From Bacillota bacterium (GTDB lineage Bacteria > Bacillota > Clostridia > Christensenellales > Aristaeellaceae): a stretch of 64,000 nucleotides of DNA. The stretch lies in NCBI GenBank assembly GCA_023413135.1, contig JAEZQK010000031.1, forward strand, positions 1 to 64,000, given 5' to 3'. The notes below the pieces were generated by a model. It saw only the letters and a program-made list of their open reading frames with translations, made no database searches and was not told the DNA's origin. Each line of letters begins with the position of its first letter. The first letter of the stretch is position 1. Below, piece after piece: positions 7,605-16,666 of the stretch. The translations under genes were made by a program, and so were the position numbers.

Positions 7605-8231
7605 ATGGAACCTTTTACGAAGCAAATGATCCACAACGACATCGTTCAGGACATCATCAAAGGCGAGTACAGGCAAAACGGCCTGCTGAGCGAGCGCCGT
7701 CTGATGGAGAAATACGGCACGAGCAAGTCGGTGGTGCGCGAGGCGCTGGTGGAGCTGTGCAATGAAAATGTGCTGCGCAGCATTCCCCGCTACGGGTATG
7801 AAATCGTGGCGCTGACGGAAAGCGATGTGCGCGACATTCTTAAGTTCCGCGTGATGGTGGAGTGCCAGAGCCTTCCTATCATCTTTGAAAAGGCCAGCAT
7901 GGAGGAGCTTAACGAACTGCTCGATCAGTTGCAAAGCCTCTCCCCCGCCGGCGATCAGGAGGTTTGGGATTCCTGGGACGACAACTCCAAATTCCACCTG
8001 CAACTGCTGGCGCTCAGCGGCAACCGCTACTGCTATCATCAGATCAGGCACAGCCTTTCCATACTCAAGCGGGCATACGCGCAGTTTTACTGGGATAAAT
8101 GGCGCCGGATCCGCTTCCATTTCGATAATGAAACGCATGTGCGCATTGCGCATGCGCTTAAGGCGGGCGATTTGGCCCTTGCCACCCAACTGCTGGAAAA
8201 GGACATCAACTCGTTTGGCAGCACGCTGTGA
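7605..8231 (+). CDS. GntR family regulator, FadR (FCD) subfamily
   Basis: A 208-residue transcription factor. Residues 1-70 form a winged helix (GLLSERRLMEKYGTSKSVVREALVEL, followed by the wing IPRYGYEIV). Residues 75-205 form an all-helical FCD ligand domain, with conserved positions in DILKFRVMVECQ and the late histidine region FHFDNETHVRIAHAL. FCD regulators sense small carboxylates, often through a bound metal. It is encoded inside the operon it probably controls, and the TGGTCGACCA palindrome in the promoter at 452-461 is the obvious target. The ribosome-binding site, AAGAAGGGA, is rather far upstream. Confidence 0.85.
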   Translation: MEPFTKQMIHNDIVQDIIKGEYRQNGLLSERRLMEKYGTSKSVVREALVELCNENVLRSIPRYGYEIVALTESDVRDILKFRVMVECQSLPIIFEKASMEELNELLDQLQSLSPAGDQEVWDSWDDNSKFHLQLLALSGNRYCYHQIRHSLSILKRAYAQFYWDKWRRIRFHFDNETHVRIAHALKAGDLALATQLLEKDINSFGSTL

Positions 8232-8285
8232 TTCATGGCCGCGCTGCCTGAATAAAGCCTGGATAGCGTATAAGGAGGACAGGTC

Positions 8286-9296
8286 ATGAAAAAGATCATC
8301 AACAACCCGGGGAATTTTGTGGATGAAGTCATGGAAGGCATTATCGCGGCTTATGGCGACCGGCTGAAGCTGCTGGACGGCGACCGCCGCATCATCCTTT
8401 CCAATACTCCCGTAAGGGAGGGCAAGGTGGGCATCGTGACCGGCGGCGGAAGCGGGCATCTGCCGGTGTTCCTGGGCTATGTGGGCAAAGGCATGCTGGA
8501 TGGCTGCGCCGTGGGCAACGTATTCGCATCCCCCTCGGCACTGAAGATGGCCAATACCATCAAAGCCTGCGACCGGGGAAGCGGCGTGCTTTGCCTGTAC
8601 GGCAACTATGGCGGCGACAACATGAATTTCGATATGGCCTGTGAGACCGTGGAACTGGAGGACGATATCAAAACCCGCACCGTGCGCGTAAAGGACGATG
8701 TAGCTTCCGCCCCCGGCGAATCATCAGCAAAGCGGCGCGGCGTGGCGGGCATGGTGTATGCCTTTAAGGTGGCCGGTGCGGCGGCGGACCAGGGCCGTTC
8801 CCTGGACGAGGTGGCGGATGCCGCCCAGAAGGCGCTTGACAACATCCGCACCATGGGCATCGCGCTTTCCCCCTGCATCGTGCCCGAGGTGGGAAAGCCC
8901 ACCTTCTCCATTGGCGAAAACGAGGTGGAAATCGGCATGGGTATCCATGGGGAGCCCGGCATCGAAGTGCGCCCGATGATGACCGCCGATGAAATCGCGG
9001 ATGAGATTTCCTCCAAGCTGCTGGCGGATATGCCGCTTGCGGCGGGCGATACCGTTTCCGTAATGGTCAACGGTCTAGGCGCCACGCCCAAGGAAGAGCT
9101 GCTGATCGTCTACCGCCGCATCCATAAGACACTTACGGAAAAGGGCGTCCGCCTTGTGATGCCGCACATCGGCGAGTTTGCCACCTCCATGGAGATGGCC
9201 GGCCTTTCCGTGACATTTTTCAAGCTGGATGACGAGCTGGAGGCACTTTTGCGCGCCCCTGCCAGCACGCCTTTTTACACCAACGAAAATATCTGA
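8286..9296 (+). CDS. Dihydroxyacetone-kinase-like protein, DhaK subunit
   Basis: A 336-residue substrate-binding subunit of a two-part ketose kinase. The glycine-rich block VTGGGSGHLPVFLGYVGKGM and the MGIHGEPG motif are visible; in DhaK the latter holds the histidine that binds the substrate carbonyl covalently. HLPVFLGYVG differs from the HEPAHAG sequence of classical DhaK and recalls paralogues acting on erythrulose-type substrates, so the name dihydroxyacetone kinase is provisional. The start at 8286 has AAGGAGGACAG. It precedes dhaL by 14 bp. No DhaM phosphotransferase subunit is nearby. Confidence 0.88.
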   Translation: MKKIINNPGNFVDEVMEGIIAAYGDRLKLLDGDRRIILSNTPVREGKVGIVTGGGSGHLPVFLGYVGKGMLDGCAVGNVFASPSALKMANTIKACDRGSGVLCLYGNYGGDNMNFDMACETVELEDDIKTRTVRVKDDVASAPGESSAKRRGVAGMVYAFKVAGAAADQGRSLDEVADAAQKALDNIRTMGIALSPCIVPEVGKPTFSIGENEVEIGMGIHGEPGIEVRPMMTADEIADEISSKLLADMPLAAGDTVSVMVNGLGATPKEELLIVYRRIHKTLTEKGVRLVMPHIGEFATSMEMAGLSVTFFKLDDELEALLRAPASTPFYTNENI

Positions 9297-9310
9297 AAGG
9301 TGGACCGGAT

Positions 9311-9937
9311 ATGCTGGATGTAAATACGCTGCGCCTTGCCATGCGGGAGATTTCCGATACGATGGCCGCCAACAGGCAGTATCTGATTGAGCTGGACCAG
9401 CGCAACGGCGACGGCGATCTGGGCATTTCCATGTCCGAGGGCTTTGCCGCCGCCAGCGCCTTTGTGAACGGGAGCGATGAAACGGACCTTGGCAAGCTCA
9501 TGATCGGGGCCAGCAAGGTATTCAACGAAGCCGCTCCTTCCTCCCTTGGCACCATCATGTCCCTATGGATGATGGGCATGGCCAGGGTACTCAAGGGCCG
9601 TGAGGCCGCGGACGCGGCGCTGCTGGGCGAGGCGCTCGTTGCCGGCGTTGCAAAGATCATGGAGCGGGCCAACTCCAAGCCGGGCGAAAAAACGGTGCTG
9701 GACGCACTGGACCCGGCTGCCCGTGCGCTGTGCGAAAATGCCTCCCTGGGCATGGTCCCGGCGCTTAATGCAGCGGCGAAGGCCGCAAAGGAAGGTTCCG
9801 ATAGCACGGCGGCCATGAAGGCTGTGCACGGCCGTGCCGCCTATTACGGAGACAAGACCATCGGCCTGATCGACGGCGGCTCCGTGGCGGGAAAGCTTGT
9901 GTTCGAAGCGCTGTACAAGGCAGCGCAGAAGATATAG
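9311..9937 (+). CDS. Dihydroxyacetone-kinase-like protein, DhaL subunit
   Basis: A 208-residue nucleotide-binding subunit that phosphorylates the ketose held by DhaK. NGDGDLGISM near residue 35 is the metal- and ADP-binding aspartate motif. SSLGTIMSLWMMGMARVLKG and the C-terminal GRAAYYGDKTIGLIDGGSV (Gly-Arg-Ala region) also match DhaL. The start follows AAAGGTGG. It ends the operon, and a bidirectional terminator follows at 9959. Without a local DhaM or an ATP-dependent fusion, whether the phosphoryl donor is ATP or the PTS cannot be read from the sequence. Confidence 0.88.
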   Translation: MLDVNTLRLAMREISDTMAANRQYLIELDQRNGDGDLGISMSEGFAAASAFVNGSDETDLGKLMIGASKVFNEAAPSSLGTIMSLWMMGMARVLKGREAADAALLGEALVAGVAKIMERANSKPGEKTVLDALDPAARALCENASLGMVPALNAAAKAAKEGSDSTAAMKAVHGRAAYYGDKTIGLIDGGSVAGKLVFEALYKAAQKI

Positions 9938-9958
9938 TATTACTCCAAAACACAAGAC

Positions 9959-10003
9959 AAAAAAGCGGGCTGCCGCAGCGATTGGCAGTCCGCTTTGTAA
10001 TTT
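9959..10003. terminator. Bidirectional terminator between convergent genes
   Basis: AGCGGGCTGCC (9964-9974) pairs with GGCAGTCCGCT (9984-9994), preceded by a run of A and followed by TTTG. It separates the DhaL gene from the convergent ATPase gene. Confidence 0.75.
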
Positions 10004-10015
10004 AAAGGCAGGCGT

Positions 10016-11314
10016 TTATGGCTTCACACAGAACATGGCGTAAAGCGGAACGCTTTTGATGCCGTGCTCGAAGCCAAAGTTCCGAGCCGACACCCGGAAG
10101 ACATACTCCGGCTTGTATATATCACGAAAGGTTCGCAGGCTCTTGGAACGGACATTCTCGGCCGACTTTGCCTCCAGCGGGATTACGTTGCCGTGCCTGT
10201 CTTGGAAAACAAAGTCCACCTCTGCTTTGCCCGGCGAGCTCCAGTAATAGGAAACGATGCCGTTGGCGGCAAGAGCCTGCATGATGTAGTTCTCTGTCAG
10301 CGCACCCTTGAAGCCATCAAAGCTGAGAGGAGTATTCACAACCACGTTAGCCGCAATGTCCAGCTTAGAGCAGAGCAAACCTGTATCGACCATGTATACC
10401 TTGAACGCTTCGTTCTGCGCATAGGCAGCGAGAGGATATTTCCCTTCCCCTACGCGAATGCACTTGTGGATCATACCCGCCGCGTTCAGCCATTCAAGGG
10501 TAACTTCGTATTCGCCTGCCCTCGCGCCGGACTTTATTACACGGTACTGGAATTTATGGTTTTCCTTGGCAAGTTGTGCCGGAACAGAACTCCAAGCAGC
10601 CATGATGCGTGTGGTTTCCTGCGGGGTGGCGTATTTCGCCATATCCGCAATGTAGGAGCTATTCAACGTCCGCTGCGCGGCGGCAACAAAATCGAAATCC
10701 CGCTTGTCGACGTATTCCTGTACAACGCGGGGCATCCCGCCGACAACAAGATAGGTTTTATACAAGTCCATCGCCGTTTCATGAAGCGAAAGCGGCATGA
10801 AGCCGTCGTAGGCTTCGCGGATGAGGGCGCAAAGCTCTTTTTTATCAAGCGCCCAAAGAAACTCCTCGAAGTCCATCGGGTAAAGGGTAAGCATATCCAC
10901 CTTGCCCACGGGGAAAGAGAACTTTTCGCGCTTCATCGCCACGCCCAGCAAGCTTCCCGCCGCGACAATATGATATTGCGGGGCGCGTTCGGCGAAATAT
11001 TTAAGTGAGGCCAGCGCTTTTTCGCTCGCCTGGATTTCGTCGAGGATCAGCAGGGTGTCGCCCGGCAGGATGCTTACGCCCGACAGCGCGGAGAGCTCGC
11101 GGATAATGCGCTCAGGATTCAGGTCGCGCTCGAAAACGGCAGGGATATCGCCGGACTCCTCCATACTGAAATAGGCTACAGTCTTATAATGTTCTTTGCC
11201 GAACGTCAGCAGAGTGTATGTCTTTCCCACTTGCCGCGCGCCCTTAAGGAGCAGGGGCATACGATTGGGATTATTCTTCCAAGCCAAAAGCTTATTTACA
11301 ATATTACGTTCCAT
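10016..11314 (-). CDS. AAA ATPase with DUF4143 domain
   Basis: A 432-residue protein of the archaeal-ATPase-like AAA_14/DUF4143 group. Walker A is LLKGARQVGKTYTLL and Walker B is LLILDEIQASEKAL. The C-terminal half (about residues 200-400) is the DUF4143 region, with PLEAKSAENVRSKSL resembling a restriction-nuclease-like core (E-x-K). ATG at 11314 has GAGGTGA upstream and is preferred to the TTG at 11323. The family is abundant and mobile in anaerobes. Its cellular role is unknown, although toxin-antitoxin or DNA-related roles have been suggested. It stands alone here, convergent to dhaL. Confidence 0.85.
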   Translation of the reverse strand: MERNIVNKLLAWKNNPNRMPLLLKGARQVGKTYTLLTFGKEHYKTVAYFSMEESGDIPAVFERDLNPERIIRELSALSGVSILPGDTLLILDEIQASEKALASLKYFAERAPQYHIVAAGSLLGVAMKREKFSFPVGKVDMLTLYPMDFEEFLWALDKKELCALIREAYDGFMPLSLHETAMDLYKTYLVVGGMPRVVQEYVDKRDFDFVAAAQRTLNSSYIADMAKYATPQETTRIMAAWSSVPAQLAKENHKFQYRVIKSGARAGEYEVTLEWLNAAGMIHKCIRVGEGKYPLAAYAQNEAFKVYMVDTGLLCSKLDIAANVVVNTPLSFDGFKGALTENYIMQALAANGIVSYYWSSPGKAEVDFVFQDRHGNVIPLEAKSAENVRSKSLRTFRDIYKPEYVFRVSARNFGFEHGIKSVPLYAMFCVKP

Positions 11315-11470
11315 AAAGTACAATCACCTCGCACTTATTATAACCAATAACTGCTGAAAAATCAAGAAAGAGCTAAAGCAGGTGAGATCCTGCCTGTACG
11401 ATGGGTGTTGCCATCCATCAGCCATTCCCCGGAAAATAATGCTTCTGCCGAATATACATATGGGCGAAAC

Positions 11471-11513
11471 TTGCTTAATGTACGATGACGCTGTATTATA
11501 CATGTGATATAAT
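11471..11513 (+). promoter_or_regulatory. Promoter for the SNF2 helicase operon
   Basis: TTGCTT (11471-11476) and TATTAT (11494-11499) are 17 bp apart. An alternative extended -10, TGATATAAT, ends at 11513. Either would drive the gene starting at 11548. Confidence 0.55.
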
Positions 11514-11547
11514 CAGCTTACAGTACGGATTTTCAAGAGGAAATACA

Positions 11548-14151
11548 ATGACAAAAACGGTTGCGCAGCCAAATCTGGATTTCATTTTTACGTCAAACGG
11601 CTTTATAGCGGACATAGCGGAAGATCAATTGACCGCCAAGGCATCGGCGTGGAAGGAACGCTTTGATGCGGACCGCTTTGCAGCCTTATATCAGCTGGGC
11701 TTTTCAGAGGATGAGGATTGGTTTTCCCCCTCCATGCGATACTTGTTCCGGGTATCAGATGCGTTCATCCGGAATCTAACGAACCTTCCGGAGCTGGAAC
11801 TGGTCAGGGAAAACGCACAGGTCCGCCCGGATGCGGATACCATGGAGACGCTTATAAGGGGCTTGCCTTACGCAACGGGTACGGAGCAAGTCGGAGCCGC
11901 CTGGATCGAGGATGTATTTCAAAAGTTGCTGGCTGTCTATAAACTGGAGCTGTCCCGCTATACCGGTCCGGTCGGAATGTATTTGACCGAGAAAAACCAG
12001 AATCTGCGCGTTCCGGAGCGGATTTTCTTCCACCTGGCGGAGAACAGGGGCGATGATTGCCCGTTTGCGTTTATAGCCACATATGCTTCCATGGGCGGAA
12101 ACGGCGCAGTGAAGCACCTGCCGCTAAAATATGCGCTAACCGAATATAACACGGATCAGAAGAAGCTTTTGGAGTTGATGGGCTGCCTCGGCCGTGCAGC
12201 CCAAAGCAGCGCGCTTATTACCGGATTCATGGAAAGCGGTGAACTGTTCCACCCCCTGCATCTTAATGCGGCGGAGGCCTATACCTTTCTGCGCGAGATC
12301 CCGCTCTACAAAGAGGCCGGAATCCTCTGCCGGGTGCCTAATTGGTGGAAGCGGCGGTCTGCCGCCGTCGGGATGTCCGTTGCCATCGGCGAGAAAAGGC
12401 CGTCGCATTTGAGCATGGAGGCGCTCATCAGCACCGTGCCCCGGCTTATGATAAACGGCGAAGAGCTGACGCGGGAGGATATTCTTGCGCTGCTTGCCCA
12501 AACGGAGGGGCTGGCTCTTTTGAGGGGCAAGTGGGTCGAGGTCGATCACGCCCGGCTAAAGGAATTGCTCGCCGCCTGCCAGCGGCTGGAGGATGGAAGC
12601 ATCACGCTGATGGATGCATTGCGCGGGGAGCTTGGCACTCTGCCCATCGATCCGGACAGCGTACAGGTCACAAATGGGCAATGGCTCAGAGAGCTTCGAA
12701 ACAACATGCAAAATCCGGCGGAATTGACTTCCATCATGGTGCCGGACAGCCTTCACGCCGTATTGCGCCCTTACCAAAAAACAGGCTTTTCCTGGCTTTC
12801 CTATATGGACTCACTGGGGTTTGGCGCATGTCTTGCCGATGATATGGGGCTTGGCAAGACTGTACAAGCGCTTTCTTTTCTGGAACGGCTGCGTAAGGAG
12901 ACGGATGGCCGGGCTTTGCTAATCGTTCCCGCTTCCCTGCTGGGGAACTGGCAAAAGGAAATTGAGCGTTTCGCGCCGGAAATGTCTTACTTTATTCTCC
13001 ACGGCAAATCTGCCGACGTTTTGGAAGCGGAATGCGCACGGGAAGAATTTTTGACGATCACCACCTACGCCATGGTCATGCGGCTCACGCTACTACAAGA
13101 AACCAGGTGGAGCGTGGTGCTGCTGGATGAGGCCCAGGCGATCAAAAACCCGGCCGCCAAGCAGACAAAAAGCGTCAAGCAGCTTGACAGCCGTATGCGT
13201 ATCATCATGACGGGTACTCCGATTGAAAACAATTTGACCAACCTCTGGTCGCTGTTTGACTTTTTAAACCGCGGCCTGTTGGGCACGGCAAAGGAGTTTT
13301 CGGCTTTTGCAAAGCGCCTTGCCTATGACCCGGGCGGATACGGGAAATTGCGGGATATGATAGCCCCGTTCATCCTGCGAAGGCTAAAAACCGACAAGAC
13401 GGTCATATCCGACCTTCCCGACAAAACCGAGATTTCCGACTATGCCTCGCTCCTAAAGAAACAGACGGTGCTGTACCGAAGCATTGTTTCAGAGCTTGAG
13501 CATTCCATCATGGATGCCCAGGGGATACAGCGCAAAGGGCTTGTGCTGGCCACGATTTCAAAGCTCAAGCAAATTTGCAACCACCCTGACCAATATCTGG
13601 GACAGGCCTCATTCCTGCCTGAGGAAAGCGGAAAATTCCAGCTTCTTGGTGAACTGTGCGAAACCATCTATGAAAACCGGGAGAGGGTATTGGTTTTCAC
13701 CCAATTCAGAGAAATGACGGAGCCGCTTTGCAGATTCTTAAAGAGTATATTCCATCGCGACGGCCTCGTCCTTCACGGCGGTATACCGCCCAAAAAGCGG
13801 ACGGAGCTGGTAGCTGCGTTTCAGGGCGAAGACTATGTCCCGTTTATGGTCTTGTCCATCAAAGCGGGAGGCGTGGGCCTTAATCTCACGGCCGCGAACC
13901 ATGTGATCCATTTTGACCGCTGGTGGAATCCCGCTGTGGAAAACCAGGCCACGGACAGGGCTTTCCGCATTGGGCAAAAAAAGAATGTCATCGTCCACAA
14001 GCTTATTTCACCCGGCACAATCGAGGAAAAGATTGATGCCATGATCGCCGAAAAAAGCAAGCTCGCCCAGGATGTGATCGGCGCGGGCGGCGAAGCGTGG
14101 ATCACAGAGCTTGACAACAACGAGCTCATGAAGCTTATGCGTTTGGAGTAA
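11548..14151 (+). CDS. SNF2-family DEAD/DEAH-box helicase
   Basis: An 867-residue double-stranded-DNA translocase of the SNF2/RapA class. The catalytic core begins near residue 410 with LRPYQKTGFSWL. It has motif I DDMGLGKTVQ, motif II LLDEAQAIKNP, motif III MTGTPIENNL, and in the second RecA lobe KAGGVGLNLTAANHVIHFD and QATDRAFRIGQ. The first 400 residues are a variable domain often seen in the bacterial SNF2-SWIM group. The start at 11548 follows AAGAGGAAA. The next gene encodes a SWIM zinc-finger protein, its usual partner. The biological role of this bacterial pair is not established. Confidence 0.93.
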   Translation: MTKTVAQPNLDFIFTSNGFIADIAEDQLTAKASAWKERFDADRFAALYQLGFSEDEDWFSPSMRYLFRVSDAFIRNLTNLPELELVRENAQVRPDADTMETLIRGLPYATGTEQVGAAWIEDVFQKLLAVYKLELSRYTGPVGMYLTEKNQNLRVPERIFFHLAENRGDDCPFAFIATYASMGGNGAVKHLPLKYALTEYNTDQKKLLELMGCLGRAAQSSALITGFMESGELFHPLHLNAAEAYTFLREIPLYKEAGILCRVPNWWKRRSAAVGMSVAIGEKRPSHLSMEALISTVPRLMINGEELTREDILALLAQTEGLALLRGKWVEVDHARLKELLAACQRLEDGSITLMDALRGELGTLPIDPDSVQVTNGQWLRELRNNMQNPAELTSIMVPDSLHAVLRPYQKTGFSWLSYMDSLGFGACLADDMGLGKTVQALSFLERLRKETDGRALLIVPASLLGNWQKEIERFAPEMSYFILHGKSADVLEAECAREEFLTITTYAMVMRLTLLQETRWSVVLLDEAQAIKNPAAKQTKSVKQLDSRMRIIMTGTPIENNLTNLWSLFDFLNRGLLGTAKEFSAFAKRLAYDPGGYGKLRDMIAPFILRRLKTDKTVISDLPDKTEISDYASLLKKQTVLYRSIVSELEHSIMDAQGIQRKGLVLATISKLKQICNHPDQYLGQASFLPEESGKFQLLGELCETIYENRERVLVFTQFREMTEPLCRFLKSIFHRDGLVLHGGIPPKKRTELVAAFQGEDYVPFMVLSIKAGGVGLNLTAANHVIHFDRWWNPAVENQATDRAFRIGQKKNVIVHKLISPGTIEEKIDAMIAEKSKLAQDVIGAGGEAWITELDNNELMKLMRLE

Positions 14152-14160
14152 CGGAGGTGC

Positions 14161-14880
14161 ATGCATTTGCGTGATCTGGATGCGTTTCTCAGGCATTTGT
14201 CGTCTGCGGAGCTTGGGCGCAATGCAGAGAAAAACAGAAGCAAACCCGGAAAAGCAATGGAGCCGGTGCTCCTTCATGGGCGTGAGATCGCAAAAACCTG
14301 GTGGGGCAAGGCATGGTGTGACAATCTGGAAAGATATGCCGACTATCAAAACCGCATCGGGCGCGGCAAAAGCTATGTCCGCGCCGGCGCGGTGATTGAT
14401 CTGAAAATGGAAAAGGGCGAAATCAATGCCCGCGTGCAGGGCTCCCGTAAAACCCCTTACAAGATTGGGGTCAGCATTGCCCCCATGCCGGAGGTGCGTT
14501 ATCGGGCCGCCTTGAAAAGCCTGGGGAACCGTATTGAAAATCTGGAAGCCCTGGTGAACGGGGATTTCCCCTTGGATATGAAGTCGCTTTTCACCGACCC
14601 CAAAATCGGCCTTTTCCCAAACCCGAGGGAAATACACTTTACATGCAGCTGTCCGGACTGGGCAGACATGTGCAAGCATGTAGCCGCCGTCTTATACGGT
14701 ATCGGCAGCCGCCTTGACCAGAATCCGCTCCTGTTTTTCGACATGCGCGGCATAGATGTCGGCGATTTTATCCAGCGGTCGGTCGAAGAAAAGCTGCACA
14801 GCATGCTTAAAAACGCTGATACAAACAGTCCCAGGATCATAAAGGATCAGGCGTTGGAGGACATCTTTGGCGTATTGTAA
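14161..14880 (+). CDS. SWIM zinc-finger protein, SNF2 partner
   Basis: A 239-residue protein with the SWIM signature CSCPDWADMCKHVAAVLYGI (C-x-C, then C-x-H), a zinc-binding fold that commonly accompanies bacterial SNF2 helicases as a neighbour or fusion. The N-terminal half contains KTWWGKAWCDNLERYADYQNR and RGKSYVRAGAVIDL, features seen in proteins of this type. It starts nine bases after the helicase stop, with GGAGG upstream. It probably binds DNA or protein together with the helicase. Confidence 0.88.
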   Translation: MHLRDLDAFLRHLSSAELGRNAEKNRSKPGKAMEPVLLHGREIAKTWWGKAWCDNLERYADYQNRIGRGKSYVRAGAVIDLKMEKGEINARVQGSRKTPYKIGVSIAPMPEVRYRAALKSLGNRIENLEALVNGDFPLDMKSLFTDPKIGLFPNPREIHFTCSCPDWADMCKHVAAVLYGIGSRLDQNPLLFFDMRGIDVGDFIQRSVEEKLHSMLKNADTNSPRIIKDQALEDIFGVL

Positions 14881-14924
14881 CAAGGAGGCTATGTATGCCG
14901 CCGGTGGATTGAAGGAGTGATTGC

Positions 14925-16235
14925 ATGAATCCTGTTCAGATCGTTCCCAGCCCACGGCAATTACGCCATCAGGAACTGGAATTCTACGGCTTTTTGCACT
15001 TTGGCATGAATACGTTCACCGACCGGGAATGGGGCGACGGCACTGAAAGCCCCGCCCTTTTCGCGCCGGAAAAAATCGATGCATGGCAATGGGTTGGCGC
15101 GCTGAAGGCGGCGGGCATGCGCGGCGCCATTTTGACATGCAAGCATCACGACGGCTTTTGCCTCTGGCCCAGCCGGTACACGGAGCACAGCGTACAAAAC
15201 AGCCCGCACCAAGGCGATGTTGTGCGGGAGGTTGAGCAAGCCTGCCGCTTTTATGGGCTTGCCTTCGGTATATACCTTTCCCCCTGGGACCGGCATGAAA
15301 AAACATACGGGCAGGGAAAGGCCTACGACGATTTTTATGTGAACCAATTGACCGAGCTGCTCACCGGGTATGGCGAGCTGTTCGCCGTGTGGCTGGACGG
15401 CGCCTGCGGCGAAGGGCCAAACGGCAAGCGGCAGCAATACGACTGGGCGCGGTACGAAAGCGTTGTGCGTGCGCTGCAGCCGAATGCCTGCATGTGCGTC
15501 TGCGGGCCGGATGTGCGCTGGTGCGGCAATGAAGCGGGGCAGACGCGGCCCAGCGAATGGAGCGTAGTGCCTTCCCGTTTGAAGGATGCCGAGCGCATAC
15601 AGGCTTTGAGCCAGCAAGCGGACGACTCGTCCTTCTGTTTGCGCAGCATCCGCAGCTCGGACCTGGATTTAGGCAGCCATGAAGCCCTTGCGGGGGAAGA
15701 TGATTTGATCTGGTATCCGGCGGAGGTGGATGTATCCATACGCCCGGGCTGGTTCCACCATCCTGCAGAAGATCATCAGGTGAAATCCCCCGCAGAATTG
15801 TATGGACTGTACCTGCGCTCCGTGGGGGGCAACGCATCCCTGCTGCTCAACGTGCCCCCCGCAAAGGATGGCCGCATCCATCCAGCAGACGAAGCCGCCT
15901 TGGCGGCTTTGGGGGAGTGCATCCATCATGCGTTCCGGCAGCCTTTGTTTGAGGGAACCCTGCACCATGGCCGGGAGCTTATCATCCGCCTTCCGGAGCC
16001 CAAGATGCTTGGAATGCTCCGCCTGAAGGAGGATACACGTTTCAGCCAGCGGGTGGAAAGCTTCGAGGCTGTGCTGTCCCTTGGCGGGAACACGGTGTCA
16101 TCCCTGCGGGGAACGACCATCGGATATCAGCGCCTGATGACGCTTGGCGGCATGCTTGCCGATCAGGTCATCCTACGCGTCACGCAGGCGCGGGCCGAAC
16201 CGGTGCTGCACATGGTCGGCCTGTATCAAGGCTAA
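14925..16235 (+). CDS. Alpha-L-fucosidase, GH29
   Basis: A 436-residue enzyme without a signal peptide, so probably cytoplasmic. The TIM barrel shows LHFGMNTFTDREWGDG, KHHDGFCLW and AVWLDGACGEGPNGKRQQYD; the aspartate of WLDGA, about residue 157, is the expected nucleophile. This last motif is like GH29 subfamily B enzymes, which release alpha-1,3/1,4-linked fucose from Lewis-type glycans. A short C-terminal beta domain follows. The start has AAGGAG. The gene is followed directly by a remnant of a GH112 phosphorylase, which fits a former mucin or milk glycan locus. Confidence 0.9.
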   Translation: MNPVQIVPSPRQLRHQELEFYGFLHFGMNTFTDREWGDGTESPALFAPEKIDAWQWVGALKAAGMRGAILTCKHHDGFCLWPSRYTEHSVQNSPHQGDVVREVEQACRFYGLAFGIYLSPWDRHEKTYGQGKAYDDFYVNQLTELLTGYGELFAVWLDGACGEGPNGKRQQYDWARYESVVRALQPNACMCVCGPDVRWCGNEAGQTRPSEWSVVPSRLKDAERIQALSQQADDSSFCLRSIRSSDLDLGSHEALAGEDDLIWYPAEVDVSIRPGWFHHPAEDHQVKSPAELYGLYLRSVGGNASLLLNVPPAKDGRIHPADEAALAALGECIHHAFRQPLFEGTLHHGRELIIRLPEPKMLGMLRLKEDTRFSQRVESFEAVLSLGGNTVSSLRGTTIGYQRLMTLGGMLADQVILRVTQARAEPVLHMVGLYQG

Positions 16236-16236
16236 A

Positions 16237-16533
16237 AAATTTGTGGATTGGTACGGCTATTCCGCTTCTGTATCGCCTTATATCCTGGAAAGATTCGAGC
16301 GGGAGGCGAGGTATCCCTTCAGGCCGGAATATATCATCGACCAGGTGTATTTCAATAACCAGTACCGTGTGCCAAGCAAGGAATTCAAGGATTTCCTCGC
16401 CTTTCAGCGCCGCGAGGTGGCGGCGCTTGCCAAGGAGTTTGTGGACCTGACCCACGAAATGGGCAAGGAAGCCATGATGTTCCTGGGCGATCACTGGATC
16501 GGCACAGAGCCCTTCATGGAGGAATTCGTTTGA
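16237..16533 (+). pseudogene. Fragment of GH112 lacto-N-biose/galacto-N-biose phosphorylase
   Basis: About 98 codons match the interior of GH112 1,3-beta-galactosyl-N-acetylhexosamine phosphorylases (normally more than 700 residues). Recognisable segments are DWYGYSASVSPYILERFE, PEYIIDQVYFNNQYRVPSKE and EAMMFLGDHWIGTEPFMEEF. The match begins within a few bases of the fucosidase stop codon, has no start codon or ribosome-binding site of its own, and ends at a TGA at 16531-16533. No further homology is seen after it. Both ends are lost, so this is a deletion remnant. Confidence 0.85.
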
Positions 16534-16666
16534 GCTGACGCTGGAACCTTGTGCCTGCCGCTGGCTTGATTGCACTAAGGCATAACTGCAGGGATCCATG
16601 CAAGCGTTTGGAGCATTTTCCATCTGAAGGCGTGAAGCAATTTACCAACCGATGCCCAGCCGTCGG

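Noticed and set aside
7536..8459. 307-codon minus-strand open frame opposite GntR and DhaK
   Set aside because: It has no ribosome-binding site and no recognisable domain, and it shadows two well-supported genes. High G+C favours long antisense frames.
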